Below, piece after piece: positions 34,126 to 45,189 of a stretch of DNA of 64,000 nucleotides. Within the stretch, counting starts at the first letter, position 1. Each line of letters begins with the position of its first letter. The notes under the pieces are model-generated. The model did not search any database. It was not told where the DNA came from and worked only from the letters and a program-made list of their open reading frames with translations. The stretch is from Isoetes taiwanensis (lineage: Eukaryota; Streptophyta; Lycopodiopsida; Isoetales; Isoetaceae). A program made the translations under genes and the position numbers. Location: NCBI GenBank assembly GCA_021234155.1, contig JAJEKV010000019.1, forward strand, positions 1,250,339 to 1,314,338, read 5' to 3'.

Positions 34126-35329
34126 GCGGCCCCTTTAATATATTCTTAGGAGGCCCTTATTTGACCTCAAAAAAACTCTAACCATCATGGCATGCTACAA
34201 GACAACCTCACATTTCATGTTTCATCTGGCATGACTTATCATGCACTAATGAGGTAGGCAAGAGTTTTACATCCATGACATACTACAAGACAACTTCACC
34301 CAACCTTTCAGTCAATATCTGCACAATAATAATGTGTACCAAAGGGAGAAAACTTAGACAACATGGAAAGTGGAAAGTGGAATGTAAAAACATTTATATA
34401 CATGGCCTCAAAGTCATGTTTGCCTCACTCTAGAACAAGTGCTAAAGTCATGTTTGCCCTAATTGTAGCAAGGTTCGAAGTTTTCAATGGAATTGGTTGT
34501 ATGGCTATTTATAACACCATTGCCATACGTACATATGAGAGAAAGCCAATGGCTAGTACAATATATTATAATAACCCATATATTATAATAACCCATACAG
34601 TACAACAAGCGCACCATAGAAGACTTATCAGCCCATCCAGCCGACTGTAACTACATAAATCTATATCCAGACTTTGATGCAATAAACAGCCAGATCGAGA
34701 TGAAAACAAGAACCGCAAGAACAAATTGGGAAAGGAAAAAAAGGTAATAATAGGGGACAGGATTTTAAAATTCGTAGACCTCCAAACTGTACCTTAGAAT
34801 AAAGAAATCCTAGTAAATTTAACCTAACAAGACAACCTTGATTCCACACCAAATCTATTACTATAGCATGCACCAGACTGCTGCAGCTATGTCACTGGCT
34901 CTCAACAGCTAATAGAACAGTCTCCGATGGCATGTCACAGCCGGCAACTCCGACACAAATAGAAGTAGAGAACTTACTCAAAAAGACCATGTAAAACTAA
35001 TTTAGAATGTCCCAATCTTCATGCTCTCCCTTCCTTAAAAAAAAAAACAAAACCATAGAAAAGATCTTTTCCAGACCTTATCTTATGTAATATTGAATTT
35101 TGAAGACTTGAACACACTAACCACTTGACCATAATAAATATTGGGGTATGTGTTGAAGATGGTCAATCAAATTTGTTTAACATCAACTCAATGGTCGACT
35201 AAAATAAAGGAAAACTTTTTTCTTTTGTTTATCAGGAGAAGGAAAATAGGTAGCAAAAATCTAGCATATGAGAGGAAGCTCCACTAGGTTCCATCCACTG
35301 ATTGCGGCATTAATCAATTATTCCACTAG

Positions 35330-35480
35330 CTTTTTTATTATCTATTGTTGTTATTGTGTGTGCTGGCAATAGAATGTGAAAGAAGTTTTTCTAAGATTGA
35401 ATGGCATCAAACATGGAAACAGGTTGTCTTTCAAGAGCTTGGACGTGTTGATCTTTATGTCACTGAATGGTCCAAACTTT
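35330..35480 (+). pseudogene. hAT transposase dimerisation-domain remnant, monomer 2
   Basis: This carries the same IECERSFSKIEWHQ reading as monomer 1, with different surrounding small changes. Both copies decayed independently after the tandem duplication, or duplicated when already dead. Confidence 0.6.
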
Positions 35481-35582
35481 GATGGTTTGTTTAATAGTTT
35501 CAAAGGCTTCATCCATTTGAGTGTGTCTCAAATATAATATCTCTAAAATAAAAAAACCCTACCTTTATAAGTTGATCAGTGC

Positions 35583-38500
35583 CAGGGAAAAAATTAAGCA
35601 CACTATATATTTTTGCATAAAAAATGCTTTAGCTATTTCTCAAAATCTTACAGTATTTTATGATATATATTTGGTGAATCTTGTTATACAGTATAGCAAA
35701 TTCTGTACATCTATACTCCACAAATAAGGAACTTTGTGTACGGTGTAGGTTAAGGAATAAGGGGTGAATATGCCTATCCAACAGCTCTCGCTGCCCGGAG
35801 TCACCCCCCGTGTGAATATGCACCCAAACCAAAGGGGGTTTCAAGGGGGATTTAATTTTAGAGTGCTGGATGTAATGGTTTGTGTGTTAACCCAAAAATT
35901 TTTTGGCCCCTTCGGGGCCTTAAGAATTGATGAACGAAGTAAAAAATAGTTGTAATGATATTATAGACACAATTAGAAACATTTTATTGATATCTATTTA
36001 TTTAGGAATTAAAAATAGCAAAAAGAAATAGAAACCATGATATAAAGTTTAAAGGCTTCAATATTGTAGCGATGTAAGATGTGATAATGTTCATTGATGC
36101 AATAGTTTGAACGCTAATAAGCATGTTGTTAATAATGGCGGTGCCATATTCATCGAACATGGATCCAACAGTGAAGGTAGAGCAAGACAGAGCATCATGC
36201 CTGTCATTGGAGCTGTGGGAATGTTAGCATGTCTTGATAGACGTATTTAAAGATCCATCTGGCAAAAAGCCATAATAATTTATGTTCTAACTGTAACCAA
36301 GTCTGCAGAAAAGAGGCGTCATCCCATGGTTACTCCCAAGTCTGTGTTTCCAATATCATTTGACAAGCCAGAAGGAGTACAATCGTACAGGATGGAAGGA
36401 GATGTTCCAAATAATGGACCAAATGCAGCAGCACTAATATAAGTTCCATATGGCCATAGATAGTTGGGTATGTTGATTTCCCCCAGAACTTCAAATTCTC
36501 CTTCAAATTCTCCTGCATAGTATCCAATGGGATGTTTTAATATAAGTATGATGCAACACTTTATTCAAGTACACTTTATTCGGTTATGAAATACACATAG
36601 ATACATCTCAAACACCTTAGTACTGTCTGTTTAATTTGTCTAAAAAAATCTTAATTAATACATACCAGCAGCTAAGATGACCTTCGGTGAGAATCTGGGT
36701 AATGACGAAGATTAGCAGACTGGTGAGACCACACCTGTTTTACAAACATGATTTACAAACAAAAAACTAAACCTTGTTCGTTGTATCTGCAAGTATAGAT
36801 GTCTTAGCAACAATCAGATAACAAATATAAACTTTTTATTTTAGGTTAATAAAATAGGCAGTAGAATATACATTGGGCTTCGCTCATGTTGGAAGCTGCC
36901 TTGTTTGCACTTTCAGTTCAGCCTTTGACATATAATGAGAGTGCATCTCCTGAGCCGCCATGCTAGTTAGTTTTGATTGATCACGAGAAACACAATCAAT
37001 TGTCTCTTCTCTTTCAACCCAACTTGGCCTTCAACAGACATCCCACTTCTCCAATGGTTCAATGCCAAGTTCCAACAACTGGATTTGACAAGCATTTCCT
37101 GTACCTACGTTCCCCATCTCAGGTTTGATGTGATTGCTTCCTGCTAGAGGGTCTACATATGGACATAAAGAATATCTGGAAATATATCCAGAGGGACATA
37201 ATACCCATAGCTTTTCTTGCAAAGATGCATATCCTTGCTCAAACGGTCATGAATTGTGGATGCCACTGCTCCAGAAGCATGTGCCTTCCCAGTTGCAACG
37301 ACTGCTACATCATCAATAGTACTTCGCCATCCACCTATCCCATTTTTAACCCTATTTACAACCAAATTTAAGTGGTCCTGTGCGCGACCACCAAGGAATT
37401 ATTGATGTTGATGCAATTTCAGTCTTCCCATCTGTAATTTTACTTGCATTTAATGTGAGCCAATTGCACCACCATATGGAGATATCGCAAATAAATGAGT
37501 TCTTCCCCTAGAAGAGCTGACAGAGACCCAATGGCTATCACTGTTGAAAGTTATATCTTGAATCACCTGCAAGATAAGGGTAAGCAATGAAAAACCATAT
37601 TCACATGAACTCTCCAAGACCAAGTGTTTGATCCTACCGCATTTGTAAGGTCGTGATAAAGTTCCTGATCATAATCTAGTGAACCGTTGCTAGTTCCTGT
37701 TGATGGTATGCCGAAATGGAGGACTTAATCAGAACCTGCAATCTGCACAAAAACATCTGCACAAACCCTGATAAGCCCACAAATTTGCTTCATTATTCTG
37801 CACCAAAACCTAGCCGCAAATCCAGGAAGGAGCCAAGCTACATCAAATCCATCTGCCGCTCCTTGCCCTTGTCTTCTGGCTCCACGAACCGGATATATTT
37901 GTGGACGGATAAGAGTTGGTAAACTGGGATGAAGCTGTGTGTTGAAGCCAGAATTGCAACTAGAGCCCAAAAGGAGGAGATGTCCATGGCGGATTAGATG
38001 AAAAAACTTCGTTGCTGCTAACCATTCTGAAACCCTAGGGTTTGTATGCACGATGGTTGCATGTATGTAAGCCCTTCGAAAGAAATGCTTTGGCGCCGGA
38101 ATGCCATGGAAACTTTGAATAGTATGGCACAAACTGCTGAAGCAAGCATCCGGCCACATCATCCTCTGCACTAAAGCACTAACGCTTCCACTCCAAATCT
38201 GTTTCCATTCTGATCACAAGAACATTAATTTTTTGCAAGAATGCCCTGAAATGCTATCCACGAGGCTTGATGTTCAGCCCCTAAAATAAAAAGAGGGCTT
38301 TTGTTGTGAGCCCTTGGATGTTGGACCATTGGAAAAAAAATACTAAATCAACGACTAAGAAATGGTGCACTCTAGATGTACGCATTAGTACATCCATTCG
38401 AATACGCCATGAAATCTTAGGAAAACCTTTGTGAAAAGCGTACAAAAACACAAAGAAAACCCCCTGTTATTATGCTACATATTTATTATGTATTTGGACT

Positions 38501-39174
38501 TGGCAAAACTTCTAAATTAAGTATTCCTTTAAGCTTTCACTTGACTATTTTTTCTAACTAGAATAAACAAAAAATGTAAATTCTATAATTTTCATCATAT
38601 TGTACTACAATTACAAATAATAATCAACAATCAAGAAACATACAATAGCTTAAAAAAACTTTTAATAGAAGCTCGCAAATAGCTTATAACATCCATAGTC
38701 GGAGACATTCTTCTAGATATAGTGATCAAATTGCGTTTATCTCTAACCTTGAAAGAAGTTATGCAATCAACTCGAGGTATCTAGATGGATATTGGCCATC
38801 TTTTACAACTCCTTTTTTAAGATACACATGTGTATATGTATAAAAATTCATAGTTTGAAAAACTACTATCACTGATGATACTAGATGGCAATCTGTGAAA
38901 ACCTTTTATAAGAATTCATTTTTGTTTGGCTATTAATGATCTAATATGTAAATATTGTGAATATAAAGAAAGGCTAATCCCTTTTTCTTTAAGGAAAAAG
39001 AGAAAAATAGTTTGGCTAATCCTAAAAAAAACAATGGAGTGCTTGTTTTAACTATGGCTATTTTTTTTTTTTTTTTTTTTAAGAAATCTCTCTTCATAAA
39101 ATTCACCGCAAAAATTGCCTAGATCCCTTAAAAAATCGCTATTTGGCTAATAATAGCCGCTAATTTTTTCCATG
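35583..39174. mobile_element. 3.6 kb hAT-type transposon carrying host gene exons
   Basis: The left end is cagggaaaaaattaagc and the right end gctaattttttccatg, inverted to each other apart from two positions. Eight-base flanks atcagtgc (35575-35582) and attagtgc (39175-39182) match at seven of eight positions. CAGGG-type ends with 8-bp duplications are the hAT signature. The intact site is visible at about 30027-30040 in the other monomer (gatcactgctataaac). I find no hAT transposase inside. Instead, ATG18-like exons run on the minus strand, so this is a Pack-type non-autonomous element. Confidence 0.75.
36860..37730 (-). pseudogene. ATG18f/g/h-like (BCAS3-domain) autophagy gene fragment
   Basis: Minus-strand exon pieces match the plant ATG18 subgroup with a BCAS3 domain. 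These are beta-propeller proteins that bind PI3P on autophagic membranes. From high to low coordinate: DYDQELYHDLTNA to a donor near 37637, acceptor at about 37566, then VIQDITFNSDSHWVSVSSSR and GRTHLFAISPYGG. One base later in frame come EIASTSIIPWWSRTGPLKF and RVKNGIGGWRSTIDD with VVATGKAHASGAVAS. Then WVLCPSGYISRYSL, LELGIEPLEKWDVC and AQEMHSHYMSKAELKVQTRQ follow. Stops and a one-base deletion near 37455 break it. The N-terminal propeller blades are not clearly seen. A following piece at 36330-36520 (LGEINIPNYLWPYGTYISA) is unassigned. Confidence 0.7.
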
Positions 39175-39840
39175 ATTAGTGCTATAAACACATCTTTTAG
39201 GCCAAAGATATATCCATACAATACGACAAAAGATATAATGGTAACTTCTATTTATCCCGACCTTTTGAATTTTAGTACGTGAACCATTACTTTAAATGTC
39301 TTGTCATGTGGCTTGTATGACGAAGATTGAGATTTATTTAATTTTTTTTTTAAGGTTCAACTTATTTCAAATAAGAAATTTATAGCATATTTCCTGAATC
39401 TTGTTAATATCCTTCATGATTCATCTTGCATAGTTTTCCATCCATGACATGCGACAAGACAACCTCAACCAGCCTTTCGTGTTCCATCTGGCAGGACTTA
39501 CTATGCACTAACGAAGTAGGCAAGAGTTTACCATTCATGGCATGCTACAAGACAACCTCACCCAACCTTTCAGTCAATATCTGCACAATAATAATGTGTA
39601 CCAAGGGGAGAAAACTAAGATAACATGGAAAGTGGAACGTAAAAACATTTATATAGATGGCCTCAAACTCATGTTTGCCTCACTCTAGAACAAGTGGCTA
39701 AAGTCATGTTTGCCCTAGGTGTAGCAAGGTTCAAATTTTTCAATGGAAGTAGATGTATGGCTATTTATAACACCATTGCCATATACGTACATATGAGAAA
39801 GCTCAATGGCTAGTACAATATATTATAGTGACCTATACAG

Positions 39841-41650
39841 GTCGAATTACTTAAATTATTATTGGTAACTTTGGCTTTCTTTTCTCTAAGAATTAATTGT
39901 TATCTTTAAAATTAAGTTGCTATGTGTCAAAGATGAGGCTATATAGCATGCAAAGCTGACAATCTGCAGTTTTGGAGTATGGCAGTCTAGGGAGGACATG
40001 GCAAAATAGTAACGATTATAACAATGTAAGAATTAATTAGTTATTAAAGTATGCCTTGTGGGTTTAAGAAAAATTCCTAAAGAAACACGAGGCATTGAAT
40101 GATTGGTTCTCGGAGATGGAACCTATTCTAGGGAATAGCCTAGCACTAATAGTGGACATAAGCGGCCACTCAGCAAGACCCAATAAAAATGCTAAGTCCC
40201 TAAAGAACATCGTGCCTTCTTTGTTGCGGGCTCCATTATCAATTGTAGATATAGCATGATATGGTTTAAACACAATAATGATCAAGACTTATGACGCTTG
40301 CTTTGCAACATTAGAAGTTGGGACAACATTTTTCTTTGAGAGTTAATCTCGCGAGGCCATATGGCATCCTTCTCCAATCCGGGATGGAAATTGTCCTCAA
40401 CATTCTAAAGATGATGATTTTTACATGCTTATTGATCTAAAGAAAAAGCACTTGGATAATTGACAATGGAAGAATGCCTTAAAACAAGAAGAATTGACAC
40501 TGGAGACGTTTACTTCCAATTACTCTCCACCCAGATTTTAGACGTTGCGCCTCCATTTTTTTTGTATAAAATATGTATATATAAGTTACAGGCTGATGGA
40601 TTTTTTTTTTTTAGGGTTTTGGGGAGCCAATAGGTGGTCAAGTGCTTTATGTTAAGAAGACACCATTCTCATGGTGCAAGTTTAAAAGGCATGATGTTAT
40701 ATGGCTACTTCAGATCCATGGACCGAGTTGGACACCCTACAGGGAGGTGTGGGTGTAAACCGATTTTCATGTGCAAGATCACAATCACAAACTGAGGGCA
40801 AGCAAATTGCAAAGTCCATGTAATGGATTGAACCCTATTCTACAAGCAAGACAATTCATTACACATCACAGATGAAGAAGAAGAGAGAATACAAATTTGA
40901 AGGTTCATCCTCCTTGTTTATTATTAATTCTTCCATGGATGATACACTATACAACAGATAATCTCTTCAAGGAATAAGAACGAGAAAGAGAGAATGACGA
41001 GATGTGCCTCCTCCTTAAAACTTACACAACAAGTCGCCTCCTCATGTTCAAAGCAGTCTTAACCGTTGGATCTTCAATAACCAACATGCCCTTTGAGATC
41101 ATGCCACCTCATCAATTATTCAGCCATTAAAATATATCATTTAAGATTTTAATACTCCAAGTCCAACAAGTAAAATGCCCATGTCAAATTACTCAATAAT
41201 TATCACATCTTCTCCATCTTCCATAAAGATATCACCCAAACATATATCATATATTACAATTTAGTGCAAATTCATCAAACTTGAACAAATAACCCGCGTT
41301 ACATTATTCACCCTCAAATTACTCGACGTCCCAGCGAGTTCTTCAAAATTGGATCTTCATCATCTTCAAGCTTGTAAAGGACATACAACATTACAATTTA
41401 ATGAAACCCAACATCTAAATGTCTTCATTTCTTCAAAAGCATCTCTAGAAGTTTTAGAAAAAAATAATAACTAAAAACTCCTAACTTCAGGTTCCTCCAT
41501 TATACTAGGGTGGCGAGTCCCATCTAGGTCAATGGCACCCTTGCTCTTTTGCCTTGGTATAGTGCTCTATTCCCTCTCCACAACTTGAGAAACAATAAAT
41601 AGAAAACTAATACAACTTCCTTTGATATCTTCGAATAATGGAGGAATTCA
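39841..41650. other. Intergenic stretch, no gene recognised
   Basis: This has AT-rich sequence, short frames, and a T run near 40600. A CT- and A-rich stretch at 40870-41300 has no coding motif. No transposon ends are seen. Confidence 0.4.
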
Positions 41651-41679
41651 AAAATTAGCCTTCATTAAATTGCAAAAGC

Positions 41680-42960
41680 ATGATCGATCTTCGTACTGGA
41701 AGTTGTGCCGATTGTCATTTATCCGTTCTTAAGGAGATCAACATCATGGGAAGCAGTGGCGAGCTCACATGCTATCATGATGTTGCGTTAGGGTTCACCC
41801 ACAGCGCTTTTGCTCAGCCGAGGTGCTTTGCTGGTGCCCCTGGCATTTGTATTCCGAAACCAACATTAGAGGAAGCAAATTCCCATTTGCATGAATTGAA
41901 CATCTTCTTCAAGAATGCGACGTAGTGGGCTCCACCGTGCTTGTAAAAGAAGGTAGATTAGATCTCTTTATCATATGCATCTGATTCTTATTGCATCTTG
42001 CTCGGCCAAGGCAAGGATACAATGGAAACATTGAAGTCATTAAACCAAACGGTCGATTATGTGTGATGATGATGATAATGTATGAGATAGAAATGGAGAT
42101 TGATCTACAGGAAGAAGAGGAAGAATCAAAGAAAATTAACATGAAAGCATTCATGCAAGGAAGATGATGCTGAAGGGGAAGATGAAAAACTAAAGTTGTC
42201 TGAAATAATGCCAATTCTGGTGGAACCCATCTTTGCTACAGACGTGTGCTAGAGAAGACGAGGTTATCAGCACCTTGGCTGAATGGGTAGAACTAGGTGC
42301 AAACTTTGTAGAATACCTCGACAAGGATATGTTTGAGATGACTTGTTATACTGGAATTGCTCTAAAACTTAATGAAAGGCTAGAGATTGGGCTCAACACA
42401 AGCTGAATCTGCCAATGTAAGAAGAATTTCAACGTCTCCGTGCAAAGCTGCCAACAAGATTTAGAGATTTAAAAGGCCATTCCATCAATCGTGGCAGTAT
42501 AAGCCTCATGGATTTCGATAAATTTGAGCAATAAAATCTTAAGGTGTCTTATTTATGGGAAGTCGATGATTTCTCTTGCTGACATGCACGTGGTGGACAG
42601 GAAAGTTTAAAGGATTTCACCATGCTGCGGTATATCTTAAGTTCGTTAATACTGAGATTATCATCTTCAACCGAACTTTCAGTCCAAGAGGAGCAAAGTT
42701 TGTGTATACATTCATGCGTTGTGCATGTTTGGAAACTATTCCTGATTGGCACCTAATTCTGAAAGGGTGGTAGCACTTAGGCGGGATATGGTATTAGAAC
42801 ATTTTGATGGCCAAGCAGGTCTGCATGCAAGTAACATGTTTAATTTCTTAACTACTAGCTTGAATCACCCGAGGTTGGAAGCTGGGCTTGATAACATTGG
42901 AGTGATTCCGTTGCTAGATCAGTTGAAAGCACGTGAAAGAGCAGGAAATGAAAGATGAGA
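41680..42960 (+). pseudogene. Unrecognised gene-like region with several open pieces
   Basis: Open pieces on the plus strand include 41680-41925 (begins MIDLRTGSCADCHLSVLKEI), a stretch near 42255-42405 (REDEVISTLAEWVELGANFV) and 42746-42958 (FDGQAGLHASNMFNFLTTSL and AGLDNIGVIPLLDQLKARE). Their composition looks protein-like, but I recognise no family and the pieces are in different frames. It could be an old transposase or a decayed host gene. Confidence 0.3.
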
Positions 42961-45180
42961 CGTGAAGCCTAAAAAAATTGCAATGTATATGTTATGTAAG
43001 TTGAGGCTTGTATCACTATAATTATTTATTCAACGGCTATCCTTTGACATACTCTTGTATAATATAACATGAGATTATTAATAAGAGATATTTTATTTGT
43101 ATTTCTTCACACCATGCGAAATATAGCGGTTCGTAGTCCCGTAATAATCTTGTAAAAAAATTGAAAATTAATATTAAATAGTATTAAACGTCTTTATTCT
43201 TCACACGACGGAAATGCAACCTGTCTATTTGCCTGACCAACGGCGTTCTTCGCATCATGTGACACAAGCTATTACGAAATTTCTTTTATAAATGAAAATG
43301 CTAGTTGCAGCCTTTCATCCTCACTTGCGCATCTGCTACTCCACTACCCTGCTATCCAGTGCCTCCGCTCCTCTTCCGCCTTCCATATTTTTATTTCGCC
43401 ATAGCATCTCCATATTCTTTAAACAAGCGGCCAAGCCAAGAAAGCCCTCCCCCACACCAAGAGTTGCCCCTGGACATCACCCTTGCTGTGGTGATGAAGA
43501 GGTTAAGAGATCCACGAGGAAAACAGCCGCTTGGTCGCCAAGAAGGTAGATGCCTCGGACAGATTGGCTTTCACGAGGACGGTGCTGCATGAGCGAGACA
43601 TCGAGCTCGCAAAAACGTTCCCCTTGTACCAGAGGGCGAATCACAAGGGGCCGAAGCAGCTGAAACTGCCCACATTATTTTTTGGCCTTTGAAGAAAATG
43701 GAGAAGAAGTTATGAGCTACAGAGGATGAGAACGCAGCTTTAGAGCTTCAACTATAGGATCATGAGGATCCCTAGCCATCTTTGTAAATTTTCCTTTCCC
43801 ATGAATATAAATATTTTGTAATACAAATATTTCGTTTTCAAAAGGATCATCATCTTGCATATCAGGATGCTACAACCATGACATACGATCAAGCGTGTTG
43901 ATTTCTTCAGTGATGTGTCCACATGCTATGGTCCAACCATCAAATCTGCCTTTACAAAGGTATCCACTGTTCTGTATATACCGCTACAACGGCTATGTAA
44001 ACGCCCTAAGGCAAAATTGTGATTTGCTCTAAGCTTATTTGCATATATTAGGCAAAAATTTCATATCTGTGTTAAAGGCCAAGTTGGCCCTAACCATGGT
44101 TTGGGAAAAAAAGATGCATAAGAAAACCCCTATTTTCAATTACAATATTTTTTTTTTTTTTTTTTTTTTTGTAAAAACCATTGCCAGCATAATGGTTTCA
44201 TGCCAGAATTTGATGTGCATGTAAAAGTTTCATGTGCATTTATATATGTCTATCATGAGAAATGAATTAAAGAATTTGTTTTTATCGTCCACGAAAGTCA
44301 ATCGTGGACGGGAGCCCATTCGTAGTTGCATGGAATTCCTTTATTTTTTATCTATATTTTGGCTAAATTCTCTAAAAAGTATAAACAAAAACTAGAGCCA
44401 AACTTATAAGGATTTTGTAATTTTATTGAAAATTTTGTAAAACTTGAACTAAAGTCATAAAAATCTGGCTAAAGTAAGAAAAATCCTTTAGAAAATTGTA
44501 GATACTTTAACAAATCTCCAAGAATCTTTAGAGAATCTCATTTATATTGGTTAAACTTTGTCATTGTTTAGCCACATGGCAAAGAATAGCCACTAATTTA
44601 TCCCTTGAGCCTATTGTTCTCATCTACAATGATTTGGAGTGATTAAGAGAAAACCGAAGTAAAATATATTTTAGTCAAAATGATGTCGCAATGATGTTAA
44701 GCAAGTTCAAGATGGTCTTGATGTGTTCATATTGCTAAACTTAGTTTTGAAGAGAATAATTAATTTGAAGACATTGTCTAAGTTATCAAAATACTTGGAT
44801 CCCGGCGCAACGGGACTGCGGCGCACCATTGTGTGCTTCCCTCTGTCTTTGATGACCACGTGTCATGTGACAATCCATGAGCTTCCTCAATATTCCATTC
44901 ATCAATGGCCAAGGACTAGCGTTATAGAGGGATTAGCCTGAGATACCTTTACTAGATTGTATAATCCACCATTTCCAAGAATTTTAAGGTCTTCGTGGTT
45001 TACAAGAAGGCGACCTTATAAGCAAACCATGTAAATTGTCACGAAACCAATATGCTTACTGAACAAAAGAAACTCCAAACATTCAACAGCTGAATTGCCA
45101 AAACACATTGTACTAAACTATCTTGTTATGACGCAAAATAAATAGCAGGGGCATATATACACAATAAATAATACATGTAC
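42961..45180. other. AT-rich stretch downstream of the KING1-like gene
   Basis: Frames at 43292-43592 are Pro- and Arg-rich without motifs. A perfect 9-bp hairpin, cgtccacga and tcgtggacg, lies at about 44287-44311 next to words resembling the reverse of the LINE 3' end (tttttatcgtccacga). Long T runs occur near 44150. No gene is recognised. Confidence 0.4.
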
Positions 45181-45189
45181 TCAAACAAG

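Larger units (their letters stand above)
30300..34178. mobile_element. 3.9 kb DNA transposon with TA target duplication
   Basis: The ends are inverted repeats: gagtttttttgaggtcaa on the left and its near-perfect reverse at 34150-34178. TA flanks both sides (30298-30299 and 34179-34180). The uninterrupted paralogue at about 39525-39545 (caagagtttaccattcatgg) supports a clean insertion site. The TA duplication suggests the Tc1/mariner group, but I see no transposase, so it is probably non-autonomous. Inside are a 110-bp minisatellite with poly(T) and poly(A) spacers, an ~80-bp repeat on both sides of it, and gttaggt repeats near the right end. An open frame at 31046-31405 (minus) is unrecognised. 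Confidence 0.75.
29045..39840. repeat. Tandem dimer of a ~1.65 kb repeat, each monomer split by a transposon
   Basis: Monomer 1 is 29045-30299 plus 34179-34606, and monomer 2 is 34607-35582 plus 39175-39840. Both start agcgcaccatag, pass gactgtaactacataaatct and aggggacaggattttaaaa, and end near gctagtacaatatattata. The halves of each are collinear once the two inserted elements are removed. Each monomer also carries a ~105 bp internal duplication around tgctacaagacaacctca and tatgcactaa. A hAT transposase remnant lies inside (see next entries). Confidence 0.85.

Noticed and set aside
44287-44311. Rho-independent-style terminator
   Set aside because: The genome is eukaryotic, and the hairpin resembles the reverse of a LINE 3' end.
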